The notes below the pieces were generated by a model, which ran no database searches, had not been told where the DNA came from, and saw only the letters and a list, made by a program, of their open reading frames with translations. A DNA stretch of 64,000 bases from Anaerolineales bacterium (GTDB lineage Bacteria > Chloroflexota > Anaerolineae > Anaerolineales > Villigracilaceae): NCBI GenBank assembly GCA_020634885.1, contig JACKAW010000004.1, positions 124,001 through 188,000 on the forward strand. Direction: 5' to 3'. The position numbers and the translations under genes are program-made. Position 1 is the first letter of the stretch. Each line of letters starts with the position of its first letter. Shown one piece after another: positions 24,638 to 32,440 of the stretch.

Positions 24638-26875
24638 TTATCGGCGATCACGTCCGCCGCGTCCGCCGCCACCTCGGCGGTCACCGCCGCCGCGTGGACC
24701 ACCACGTCCGCCGCCATTTCGACCCCCGCCGCCCTTATCCTTTTCGCGGGCTTCTTCAAGGGTCCAGCCTTCGAGTACGGCTTGGCGCGAGAGGCGGACT
24801 TTGCCGTTCGCGTCCACGTCAGTGACCATTACGGTGAGTTCGTCGCCCATGGCGCAAACATCTTCAACCTTTTCTACGCGTTCACTATCAAGCTGGGAGA
24901 TATGAACGAGTCCGTCCACTCCGGGCATGATATTGATGAAAGCACCAAATGCTTCAATGCGCACGACCTTGCCGGTGTAGATATTACCCGGTACAGCAGA
25001 TTCGCCCAAGCCTTCAATGCGTTCCTGAGCAATCTTTGCGCCCACGCCATCGGTTGAAGCAATGTACACAGTACCGTCTTCTTCAATGTCGATCTTGACG
25101 CCGGTTTCTTCCTGTAAGGCACGGATGTTCTTACCGCCGGGTCCAATGAGTGCGCCGATCTTATCCACAGGAATTTTGACGGTGATAATGCGGGGAGCGT
25201 GCGGTTTGAGTTCCTTGCGCGGTTCGGCAATGGCAGCCAGCATCTTATCCATAATGGACATGCGTGCGCCGCGAGCCTGCTCAAGCGCTTCTTTCATCAT
25301 CTGGGTGCTTAAGCCGCTAATCTTGATATCCATTTGAAGGGCAGTGATGCCCGCAGCAGTACCCGCAACCTTGAAATCCATATCGCCAAGGTGATCTTCG
25401 GTTCCTTGAATGTCGGTCAAAATCTGATAGCGACCAGACTCATCAGTGATGAGACCCATGGCTACGCCAGATACAGGAGCCTTGATCGGCACGCCTGCAT
25501 CCATCAGCGCCATGGTCGAACCGCAGACCGAACCCATCGAGGTGGAACCATTGGAGGAAAGCGCCTCAGACACTACACGGATGGTGTAGGGGAAAGTTTC
25601 TTCGGTTGGGATGACCGGCTCAAGAGCACGTTCAGCCAACGCACCATGACCCACTTCGCGGCGGCTCTGTCCACGCAGGGGCTTGACCTCACCGGTGGAG
25701 AAAGGCGGGAAGTTGTAGTGGTGCATGTAGCGTTTGGAATTGTTCGGGGAGAGGTTATCCAACTCCTGCGCTTCACCGAGAGTGCCGAGGGTGGCAAAGG
25801 AAAGGATTTGGGTTTCGCCACGGGTGAATAGACCTGTTCCATGCGCGCGGGGCGAAACATTTACATCGCACCAGATCGGGCGGATGTCGGTTGGAGTACG
25901 CCCATCGGGGCGTTTGCCCATGCTCAAAATGCGCTCACGCACCACAGCCTGTTCAGCCATATTGAAGGCTTCTTTGAAGTCGGCGCTGCTCATGTAATTG
26001 GCAGGGTCGCCGCCTTCCGGTACAGTTACAAACTCGCCCTTGGCTGCTTCTTTGATCTCGTCCATGCCGCCATAGAATTCGACTTTGGAGAGCGGCTTGT
26101 CGAGTAATTCATTCATCGCACCACTGACCTTATCAAAAACCTTTTTGCGAATATCTTCGCTGGGCAGGTAAAGGGTGACCTCGCGCTTGGGCTTGCCAAT
26201 TTCGGCAGCCATTTGTAATTGCAGGTCAATGATCGGTTGAATGGACTGGTGACCCAGTTCAAGCGCGGCGACCATTACATCTTCAGGGATTTCATTCGCG
26301 CCGCATTCCACCATGAGGATGGCATCCTTCGTACCAGCAATGCGCAGGTCGAGGTCAGAGGCATCTATTTCGGCATAGGTTGGGTTGATGACAAACTCAC
26401 CGTTCACACGTCCCACACGGACGGCGCCCACGGGTCCACCCCAGGGAATGTCTGAGATCATGATCGCGGTTGAAGCGGCGTTGATGGCAAGAATATCCAA
26501 CGGGTTGATCCCGTCGGATGAGAAAGAATACATAATGACTTGCACTTCATTGCGCATTCCATCCTGAAAGAGCGGGCGCAGGGGGCGGTCGGTCAACCTT
26601 GCAGTGAGAATCGACTCAGTAGAGGCGCGACCCTCTCTTCGGAAGAAAGAGCCGGGAATTTTTCCTCCAGCATATAGTCTTTCTTCGTATTCCACGCTAA
26701 GGGGGAAGAAGTCGATCCCATCACGCACCCCGCCCATGGTGGCAGAGGCGAACACAATCGCATCGTCAATTCCAAGCGTTAAGGCTCCGCCTGCCTGTCC
26801 GGCTAAGCGACCTGTTTCGATGGTGACTGTCTTGTTTCCAACGACAGTTGAAAAACGTTTACCTTCGAAGTTCAT
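24638..26875 (-). CDS. pnp: Polyribonucleotide nucleotidyltransferase (PNPase)
   Basis: A 745-residue 3'-5' phosphorolytic exoribonuclease. Order: first RNase PH domain (about 5-215), helical linker, second RNase PH domain (FTRGETQILSFATLG, TSMGSVCGSTMALMDAGVP, MGDMDFKVAGT-like stretch GDMDFKVAGTAAGITALQMDIK), KH domain (VPVDKIGALIGPGGKNIR-like) and S1 domain (YTGKVVRIEAFGAFINIMPGVDGLVH). The C-terminus is an Arg/Gly repeat tail (GGRGGPRGGG..., about 35 residues), which should bind RNA. ATG at 26873-26875 follows AGGAGA; a longer in-frame reading has no ribosome site. It lies downstream of rpsO as in many bacteria. Confidence 0.95.
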   Translation of the reverse strand: MNFEGKRFSTVVGNKTVTIETGRLAGQAGGALTLGIDDAIVFASATMGGVRDGIDFFPLSVEYEERLYAGGKIPGSFFRREGRASTESILTARLTDRPLRPLFQDGMRNEVQVIMYSFSSDGINPLDILAINAASTAIMISDIPWGGPVGAVRVGRVNGEFVINPTYAEIDASDLDLRIAGTKDAILMVECGANEIPEDVMVAALELGHQSIQPIIDLQLQMAAEIGKPKREVTLYLPSEDIRKKVFDKVSGAMNELLDKPLSKVEFYGGMDEIKEAAKGEFVTVPEGGDPANYMSSADFKEAFNMAEQAVVRERILSMGKRPDGRTPTDIRPIWCDVNVSPRAHGTGLFTRGETQILSFATLGTLGEAQELDNLSPNNSKRYMHHYNFPPFSTGEVKPLRGQSRREVGHGALAERALEPVIPTEETFPYTIRVVSEALSSNGSTSMGSVCGSTMALMDAGVPIKAPVSGVAMGLITDESGRYQILTDIQGTEDHLGDMDFKVAGTAAGITALQMDIKISGLSTQMMKEALEQARGARMSIMDKMLAAIAEPRKELKPHAPRIITVKIPVDKIGALIGPGGKNIRALQEETGVKIDIEEDGTVYIASTDGVGAKIAQERIEGLGESAVPGNIYTGKVVRIEAFGAFINIMPGVDGLVHISQLDSERVEKVEDVCAMGDELTVMVTDVDANGKVRLSRQAVLEGWTLEEAREKDKGGGGRNGGGRGGPRGGGDRRGGGGRGGRDRR

Positions 26876-27006
26876 ATTTAATTGTCTCCTAAAATCATCT
26901 GGGCGAAACACCATCGCCCCTGAAAACTCCGCCTCGGGGTCAGGGACTGAAGAGTGGGAACAACCGAGTTGTTCGCGCTATTCAATACCTGACGGCGGGT
27001 TAATAA

Positions 27007-27041
27007 AGACCCTAAAGGTCTATAAAAGACCTTTAGGGTCT
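27007..27041 (-). terminator. 15-bp perfect hairpin between rpsO and pnp
   Basis: AGACCCTAAAGGTCT (27007-27021) pairs perfectly with 27027-27041 around a 5-nt loop, and the minus-strand transcript continues TTATTAACC. It begins 8 nt after the rpsO stop. It could terminate part of the rpsO transcripts or serve as an RNase III site that controls pnp, as in E. coli. Confidence 0.75.
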
Positions 27042-27048
27042 AACTTTC

Positions 27049-27321
27049 TTACTTACGGCGCAGGCTCAAACGGTCGGTCACACTAATGTACGCCTGATAG
27101 TTCTTTTGGCGCAAGTAGGTGAGCAAGCGGCGGCGCTGACCGACTAACTTGAGCAAACCACGGCGGCAAGATTGATCTTGCTTGTTGTTGCGCAGGTGCT
27201 CGGTTAGCTGGTTGATGCGGTTGGTAAGGATGGCAACCTGAACTTCAGGCGAGCCGGTGTCCTTATCGTGGCGGTGAAAATCTTCAATCGCCTTTGTCTT
27301 TACTTCCTTTGCGAGGGGCAT
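27049..27321 (-). CDS. rpsO: 30S ribosomal protein S15
   Basis: A 90-residue ribosomal protein binding the central domain of 16S rRNA. The sequence has the family pattern: HDKDTGSPEVQVAILTNRINQLTEHL, SCRRGLLKLVGQRRRLLTYL and the closing YQAYISVTDRLSLRR. Length is normal. It precedes pnp on the same strand with a long hairpin in between, the conserved rpsO-pnp arrangement. Confidence 0.97.
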   Translation of the reverse strand: MPLAKEVKTKAIEDFHRHDKDTGSPEVQVAILTNRINQLTEHLRNNKQDQSCRRGLLKLVGQRRRLLTYLRQKNYQAYISVTDRLSLRRK

Positions 27322-27409
27322 GACGTATGCTTCTCCTTTCTCAAAAATCTTTGCAGGTCTCCATGCCGAAAGCGTTTGTACCGTCGGTAGGACCAGTCAC
27401 GGGGGAGGA

Positions 27410-27952
27410 TTATACCAGAGAATCCCCTTTGCCCCCCTCCGCCGAGAACGGCGGCAGTGAGCCTATTTTCAACGCCCGCTCATGCTCCTCAAAATGACCG
27501 GCTACATATAGAAAAAGACGCTCGACGCTGACCTCCCCTTTGAGATCTGAGACATAATCCAACGGATAAATAGCTATTTTGCCCAAATCTTCCTCCCGCG
27601 TCCGCCTCAATCTGGACTTTATGGCTGCGTGCGCCTTCCCGTAAGCCTTGAGTAAACCCTGACGGCTGATCCGTTTGCTCTGCCCACGCCCAAACCAGGC
27701 ATTGACCGAGTTAAAGAGACTGGACGGGAAATGCCGCATGAGAAAGTTGTATAGCCCATTGAAGTGGATCGTCATCCAAACTTCCAATGCCAATGCTCTC
27801 GGACCCAGTGTGATGTGAAAGAGGATGTCTCCTACCGTCCATGCAGGGTTATCGGTAGGGAGGGGGTAGTTTTCTTCAGGTATGGAATTTGCCAGTTTGA
27901 TGAAGCGGCTGTGGGTTTCTTCCAGTTGTTTTTCAATTTCCAGTTTATTCAT
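27410..27952 (-). CDS. DinB-like four-helix-bundle protein
   Basis: About 180 residues. WTVGDILFHITLGPRAL and LFLYVAGHFEEHERAL hold the paired histidines of the DinB/YfiT metal-binding bundle; members include thiol transferases and stress proteins of unknown activity. Start choice is uncertain: ATG 27952 has GGAAA 7 nt upstream; ATG 27964 has no ribosome site; an ATT-initiated extension to 28039 is unlikely. The upstream region is shared with a divergent small transcription unit on the plus strand. Confidence 0.6.
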   Translation of the reverse strand: MNKLEIEKQLEETHSRFIKLANSIPEENYPLPTDNPAWTVGDILFHITLGPRALALEVWMTIHFNGLYNFLMRHFPSSLFNSVNAWFGRGQSKRISRQGLLKAYGKAHAAIKSRLRRTREEDLGKIAIYPLDYVSDLKGEVSVERLFLYVAGHFEEHERALKIGSLPPFSAEGGKGDSLV

Positions 27953-27965
27953 ATGAATTTCCATC

Positions 27966-27994
27966 TTGCAATCGAATTTTTGCTGTGATAAACT
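27966..27994 (+). promoter_or_regulatory. Promoter of the small unit at 28.0 kb
   Basis: TTGCAA (27966-27971), 17-nt spacer, TAAACT (27989-27994) preceded by TGa, an extended -10. Transcription would start near 28001, 16 nt before the strong ribosome site AAAGGAGG at 28017-28024. Confidence 0.5.
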
Positions 27995-28019
27995 TTGCTC
28001 ATTCAATTCTAAACTGAAA

Positions 28020-28076
28020 GGAGGTACTTTGAATGTCAATCGTTATTGTTGAACTAATTAATTATTGCGTACCTCC
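28020..28076 (+). promoter_or_regulatory. Self-sequestering ribosome site (SD/anti-SD stem)
   Basis: GGAGGTAC (28020-28027), which contains the Shine-Dalgarno core, is perfectly complementary to GTACCTCC (28069-28076) inside the coding sequence that follows. The 8-bp stem with a 41-nt loop would hide the ribosome site and must be opened by ribosomes or by another signal. Confidence 0.55.
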
Positions 28077-28095
28077 CAGTGGATGCTTCAGGTAA
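28033..28095 (+). CDS. 20-codon ORF (leader peptide or small secreted peptide)
   Basis: ATG at 28033 is 8 nt after AAAGGAGG, one of the best ribosome sites in the window. The peptide is MSIVIVELINY followed by CVPPSGCFR. It has a beta-branched hydrophobic N-terminus, two cysteines seven apart and a Pro-Pro pair. The N-terminus resembles macrolide-stalled Erm leaders of the IAVV class (SIAVVEI). An intrinsic terminator follows at 28114, and an ABC-2 exporter operon begins 260 nt further on. It could be an attenuator leader, a stalled peptide or a very small exported peptide. No homologue is recognised; the function is inferred only from architecture. Confidence 0.5.
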   Translation: MSIVIVELINYCVPPSGCFR

Positions 28096-28113
28096 ATTTC
28101 CTTGCAAGTATTT

Positions 28114-28145
28114 CCGCAGGTGCGCAGATGCCCTGCGGTTTTTTT
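28114..28145 (+). terminator. Intrinsic terminator after the 20-codon ORF
   Basis: CCGCAGG (28114-28120) pairs with CCTGCGG (28132-28138) and is followed by seven T residues (28139-28145). It would end a transcript of about 145 nt. Confidence 0.85.
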
Positions 28146-28214
28146 ATACCCATAGGGCGGACTATTGGTATCAAACTAACTTAAACTAACGTGAATAATG
28201 GATAATATTTTTTG

Positions 28215-28294
28215 ACCACAGATAAACAGGATTAGAGACTGTTTTAGAACAAATCCATTTTCTAAATCTGTGCGAATCTGCGTTCATCTGTGGT
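28215..28294. repeat. Intergenic inverted repeat, ACCACAGAT family
   Basis: The left end reads ACCACAGATAAACAGGATT and the right end GCGAATCTGCGTTCATCTGTGGT; both arms are built from the same ACCACAGAT-type words in opposite orientation. A second member is at 42974-43038. It lies between the small unit's terminator and the ABC exporter genes. Confidence 0.65.
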
Positions 28295-28355
28295 GAATTT
28301 CGACAAGATTTCTTATCCATTACTGACGTTAAACCAATTAAATCAGGAGTAGTTC

Positions 28356-29342
28356 ATGACCTCTGTCATTTCGATCTCGAATCTGGCAAAACATTATCAA
28401 GTGCCTGAGCGTGAAGCAGGTTTGGCTGCTGCCGCAAAGGGATTGTTCAAACGCACGTATAAGACCGTCAAAGCAGTGGATGGCATCTCATTTGAAATTC
28501 AACCTGGTGAGGTGGTTGGGTTTCTTGGTCCGAACGGCGCTGGCAAGACCACCACGCTCAAAATGCTTAGTGGGCTTTTACACCCGACAGAAGGTGAACT
28601 CTCTGTGCTGGGTTATCAACCCGCAAAGCGCAACCATGATTATCTGCGCCGGATCACACTGGTGATGGGAAATCGCAATCAACTTTCATGGGATCTGCCC
28701 GCTCTGGATTCGTTTGATTTGCAGCGTGCCATCTATGGCATCCCAATGGATGAATTCAAGCGTACCCGAGATGAGTTCATTGAGCTGCTTGACCTGAAAG
28801 ATCTTGTGCAGAAACCTGTGCGCAACCTGTCCCTGGGTGAACGCATGAAGATGGAAATTGTCGGCGCGTTGCTGCATAAGCCGAAGATCCTCTTTCTCGA
28901 TGAGCCGACCCTCGGGTTGGATGTGACCATGCAAAAACGCATCCGCTCGTTTATTGCGGAATATAACAAGCGTTACGATGCGACGGTTCTGCTCACCAGT
29001 CACTACATGGCAGATGTGGAAGCTCTGTGCAAACGGGTAATCGTTATTCATCATGGGCAATTGTTATTTGATGGCAATCTCTCTTCTTTGAAAGAAAAGT
29101 TCTCCGCTTTCAAAACAATTTCCTTTGATATTGACAACCCCACGCAGGACTTTAGTCAATTTGGTGATGTGATCGCCATGGATGGTTTGCATGTGACGCT
29201 GCGCGTTCCAAAAGAAAAAACCTCTGCGGTCACTACCCAGTTGCTAAGCCAGCTGGCTGTGGATGATCTGACGGTCGAATCCACGCCGATCGAAGATGTG
29301 ATCGAATCGGTCTTTTCGGTCAAAAAAGAGGCAATGGAATGA
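28356..29342 (+). CDS. ABC-2 exporter ATP-binding protein (COG4586-like)
   Basis: A 328-residue ABC ATPase. Walker A is GPNGAGKTTTLKML, signature LSLGERMKME, Walker B ILFLDEPTLGLD, and the H-loop LLTSHYM. The N-terminal AAAKGLFKRTYKTVKAVDGISFEIQPGEVVGFLG and a C-terminal extension of about 90 residues are typical of the three-gene COG4586-COG4587-COG3694 exporters, whose substrates are mostly unknown. The stop overlaps the first permease gene (ATGA), giving translational coupling. CAGGAG precedes the ATG. Confidence 0.92.
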   Translation: MTSVISISNLAKHYQVPEREAGLAAAAKGLFKRTYKTVKAVDGISFEIQPGEVVGFLGPNGAGKTTTLKMLSGLLHPTEGELSVLGYQPAKRNHDYLRRITLVMGNRNQLSWDLPALDSFDLQRAIYGIPMDEFKRTRDEFIELLDLKDLVQKPVRNLSLGERMKMEIVGALLHKPKILFLDEPTLGLDVTMQKRIRSFIAEYNKRYDATVLLTSHYMADVEALCKRVIVIHHGQLLFDGNLSSLKEKFSAFKTISFDIDNPTQDFSQFGDVIAMDGLHVTLRVPKEKTSAVTTQLLSQLAVDDLTVESTPIEDVIESVFSVKKEAME

Positions 29343-30142
29343 GACGTTATATCGACTTTTACATTACCTCGATGAAGATGGCTGTCATTGAGCAGTGGCA
29401 GTACCCCGTTGCGAACTATTTTTACATGATCGGCATGATCGCCGAGCCGGTTATTTATATGGTGGTTTGGTCTGCTGTGGCAACCCAACAGGGAGGTGAA
29501 GTGGGCGGGTATACCCCCGGGGCATTCGCTGCGTACTACATCGTCTGGACGCTCGTCCGCAGTATGAACGTGGTCTTCACGCCCTACGGGTGGGAATGGC
29601 GCATTCGGCAGGGACAACTGTCGATGAGTTTGATGCGCCCAATTCATCCGCTTCACAATGATGTCGCATTTTTCGCAGGCTGGAAGGTGGTCGTCATCAC
29701 CTTGTGGATTCCGCTTGCTCTGGCGCTCTCCCTGTTCTTCAAGCCAGACCTGCACCCGACCCTGCTCGATGGCATTGTGTTTTTCTTTGCGATCTGGTTT
29801 GCCTATCTGATCCGTACCATGACCCTTTCCCTGCTTGGCATGGTGACATTCTGGACGACACGCGTCAGTGCCTTGTTTGAGTTGTACTTTGCCGCCGAGT
29901 TGGTTCTTTCGGGGCGGTTGGTTCCGCTCTCCCTCATGCCAGAATGGGTACAAAGGCTGGCATGGTTCTTCCCATTTCGGTGGGCGTTTGGGTATCCCAT
30001 CGAAGCGCTGATCGGAAATATGCCAGTCCGCGATCTGTTGATCGGTTTGGGGATGCAAGTTGCATGGATCATCTTCGGTGCTGCGGCAGTGAGCCTGGTT
30101 TGGAAAGTTGCCATTCGCCGCTTCTCTGCGGTTGGAGGTTGA
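29339..30142 (+). CDS. ABC-2 exporter permease (COG4587-like)
   Basis: A 267-residue membrane protein with six hydrophobic helices, starting MRRYIDFYITSMKMAVIEQWQYPVANYFYMIG, typical of the ABC-2 permease of this exporter type. It overlaps the ATPase gene by 4 nt and is followed by the second permease gene after one base, so the complex is probably one ATPase dimer with a heterodimeric permease. Substrate unknown. Confidence 0.88.
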   Translation: MRRYIDFYITSMKMAVIEQWQYPVANYFYMIGMIAEPVIYMVVWSAVATQQGGEVGGYTPGAFAAYYIVWTLVRSMNVVFTPYGWEWRIRQGQLSMSLMRPIHPLHNDVAFFAGWKVVVITLWIPLALALSLFFKPDLHPTLLDGIVFFFAIWFAYLIRTMTLSLLGMVTFWTTRVSALFELYFAAELVLSGRLVPLSLMPEWVQRLAWFFPFRWAFGYPIEALIGNMPVRDLLIGLGMQVAWIIFGAAAVSLVWKVAIRRFSAVGG

Positions 30143-30143
30143 T

Positions 30144-30929
30144 ATGACCGGAATTAAACTGGCATTTAATTATTTGCGTATCGGTATTATGAACGAGTTT
30201 CAATACCGCGCCAATCTTTATATTCAAATTCTTCAAACATTTATTGCGTTGGGAACTGGGTTGATCGGCTTGAATTTAGTCTTTGCCCAAACCTCTCAAC
30301 TGGGCGGCTGGGGCAAAGCTGACCTGCTCGCTGTAATGGGCGTTTTTACGATGACGGGCGGCTTCATCCGTGCCGCCATTCAACCCAATATGGAACGCCT
30401 CATGGAGGAGATACGTGAAGGGACGCTCGATTACGCCCTCACCAAACCCGCCGATTCTCAACTGCTGGTCAGTGTGCGAGAGTTCCGTCTCTGGCAACTG
30501 GTAGATGTATTGACCGGCGCGATCGTAGTGATCATTGCCCTTGTTCAATTGAATTGGCTAATGGATATCTGGTCTGTGCTTGGCTTCTTTTCGGCATTGG
30601 TTATGGGCGGACTCATGGTGTACTGCTTCTGGCTCATCATTACATCCACTGCTTTTTGGTTCGTACGTGTGCATGAAATTGCCAACCTTTTTGAAGGCTT
30701 ATATGCTGCCGGTCGCTGGCCCGTGGATATTTACCCCAACTGGCTGCGTTACGGGCTGACCTTTTTGGTCCCTGTGGCATTTGCCGTCACTGTCCCCGCC
30801 TCTGCCATTACCGGTCGGCTCACCTTTGAAACCTGGCTCGGGGCTCTGGCATTGACTGTGACCCTTTTTATCATTGCCCGAACTATTTGGCTAATCGGCG
30901 TAAAAAACTATTCCGGGGCTTCGGCGTAA
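30144..30929 (+). CDS. ABC-2 exporter permease (COG3694-like)
   Basis: A 261-residue membrane protein with six helices. ATG 30144 follows TTGGAGG (30132-30138), giving MTGIKLAFNYLRIGIMNEFQYRANLYIQ, a standard start for the second permease of this exporter family; a longer in-frame start at 30108 lies inside the preceding gene and is not favoured. A terminator hairpin follows immediately. Confidence 0.88.
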   Translation: MTGIKLAFNYLRIGIMNEFQYRANLYIQILQTFIALGTGLIGLNLVFAQTSQLGGWGKADLLAVMGVFTMTGGFIRAAIQPNMERLMEEIREGTLDYALTKPADSQLLVSVREFRLWQLVDVLTGAIVVIIALVQLNWLMDIWSVLGFFSALVMGGLMVYCFWLIITSTAFWFVRVHEIANLFEGLYAAGRWPVDIYPNWLRYGLTFLVPVAFAVTVPASAITGRLTFETWLGALALTVTLFIIARTIWLIGVKNYSGASA

Positions 30930-30931
30930 AA

Positions 30932-30968
30932 AAAGAGGCGGTTGCCCGATATTGGCAACCGCCTCTTT
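30932..30968 (+). terminator. Terminator of the ABC exporter operon
   Basis: AAAGAGGCGGTTGCC (30932-30946) pairs perfectly with 30954-30968; the U-run is only three long. It begins 2 nt after the stop. Confidence 0.75.
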
Positions 30969-31019
30969 CAATTCCATGATCCAAAATCACGAAAAAAGAT
31001 TTCATAGTATTATAGCGGG

Positions 31020-31763
31020 ATGAAGTATACGATGCGAGCAAGAAACTTATTGATATTGTGGATGCTATTTATTACAGCCTGTTCGGCTGGGTTCGGCGCA
31101 CCAAAAGAAACACCCACCCCGGTTGATTCGCCGACGACTTCCCCAACACCTACTGAGACACAAACTCCGCTCCCAACAGCTACAGCAACGGTCATCCGCC
31201 TGCCCACGCAGGATTTTAACAAACCCACCTTCACGCCATTTGTCCTGGAGGTTGACGGTAATACCGTAACGCCCATGCCATCGCCCACATCATCCAAACC
31301 GGGGGTGGGTTTCTTTTCGCTTACTTATTCGCCCAAAAAAATATACTGGGGCGCTTGTAAACCGAATTCGGTCACTATTTCCACCACCGTAGATGATCCC
31401 GACGAAGTTTTTAGTGTCCTCCTTTTTTATCGTGTAAAGGATTATGAAGAAGAAGATTACACCCCCTGGAATACTGGCATTGTCATGCTTGATCGTGGAC
31501 AGGGTGAATTTACCCATACCATGGTCGGCAGTGAAGTAGATGGACATAACCACTACCTCAAATCATGGGTATACTTTCAGTTGATTGCCACCAATATTGA
31601 AGGAGAGGAAGTGGGGCGCACTCGTCTTTATGACAAGGCGTTTGAAATGTACCCATGCCCATGCCTGACCCCGCAAAAAGGCTGCCCGCCAAGCGCTCCA
31701 AGACCGACCATTACTCCTACAGCTACATCTAAAAAAAATAATTCTGAAGAAGAGCAACCATGA
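31020..31763 (+). CDS. Secreted lipoprotein with Thr/Pro linker, paralogue A
   Basis: A 247-residue lipoprotein: signal peptide RNLLILWMLFITAC with the lipobox Cys at about residue 21, a Thr/Pro-rich linker (30-95), then a domain of about 120 residues with KKIYWGACKPNSVTI, VFSVLLFYRVKDYEEEDYTPW and SWVYFQLIATNIEGEEVGRT, and a Cys-rich tail. The same domain occurs in the next gene. The start GTG 31020 lacks a ribosome site; TATTAT at 31009-31014 would put the transcript start at about the GTG, so a leaderless mRNA is possible. The stop overlaps the next ATG (ATGA). Function unknown. Confidence 0.7.
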   Translation: MKYTMRARNLLILWMLFITACSAGFGAPKETPTPVDSPTTSPTPTETQTPLPTATATVIRLPTQDFNKPTFTPFVLEVDGNTVTPMPSPTSSKPGVGFFSLTYSPKKIYWGACKPNSVTISTTVDDPDEVFSVLLFYRVKDYEEEDYTPWNTGIVMLDRGQGEFTHTMVGSEVDGHNHYLKSWVYFQLIATNIEGEEVGRTRLYDKAFEMYPCPCLTPQKGCPPSAPRPTITPTATSKKNNSEEEQP

Positions 31764-32440
31764 AAAGAAAACTGCCCCTGATTATTTTCTTTGTGTTATT
31801 CCTGCCCGCCTGTGCCTTGGGTCCTTCTTTATCCCCCGCTACGCCAACAGCGACCGAGGCGCCAACCAATATCCCAACCGAAACAAATACACTCACGCCC
31901 GAGCCCTCCAAGACACCTGTATTACCAACAAAAACCTTTACCCTCACTCCTACTTTGATTGGCTATAAAACTGCCACGCCTTCCCCGTTGGTAACAGAAA
32001 CTCCAAGTGGGTTGGGTTTCGCCCCAAATACACTGCTACCTCCAGTTCAAATGGAGGGATTTTCCTATGTAAATACTTCGTTACAGGAAATATACAAGGC
32101 AAAGCGAGGCTGTGAACCTTTTGTTACTCGAGTTAACGTTCAAGTAACAAAACCCGATCAAGTAAAGTATGTACTGCTCTTTATACGCTTTAAGAGTTTT
32201 CAAACAGACCGCGAAAGTCGGTGGACACAAATAAAAATGACCAATGTTGGAGGCGGCAGGTTCATCCACGACCTTTCCACAGACCAAATGTTGGAAGATG
32301 AGTTTTTTGAAAGCTCATGGCTGGAGTATCAGATCGTATCCACATTGGAAGATGGAACCAAACTTGGTGGAACGGATATTTTCTCCGAACGCCTTAAAAT
32401 GCTTGGGTGCAGACCCGGCGGCGAACCTTACACTCCCTGA
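31760..32440 (+). CDS. Secreted lipoprotein with Thr/Pro linker, paralogue B
   Basis: A 226-residue lipoprotein: LIIFFVLFLPACALG lipobox, Thr/Pro linker (about 25-85), then a domain aligned with the preceding protein: LQEIYKAKRGCEPFVTRVNV, QVKYVLLFIRFKSFQ, SRWTQIKM, GRFIHDL, SSWLEYQIVSTLEDGTKLGGT, ending at a conserved Cys. The pair is an old tandem duplication, since only the pattern and not the bulk sequence is shared. It is coupled upstream (ATGA) and the sirtuin start overlaps its stop by one base. Confidence 0.7.
   Translation: MKRKLPLIIFFVLFLPACALGPSLSPATPTATEAPTNIPTETNTLTPEPSKTPVLPTKTFTLTPTLIGYKTATPSPLVTETPSGLGFAPNTLLPPVQMEGFSYVNTSLQEIYKAKRGCEPFVTRVNVQVTKPDQVKYVLLFIRFKSFQTDRESRWTQIKMTNVGGGRFIHDLSTDQMLEDEFFESSWLEYQIVSTLEDGTKLGGTDIFSERLKMLGCRPGGEPYTP

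Noticed and set aside
28215..28294. CRISPR or riboswitch
   Set aside because: Only two inverted arms, with the same ends at an unrelated site (42974), which suggests a dispersed repeat.
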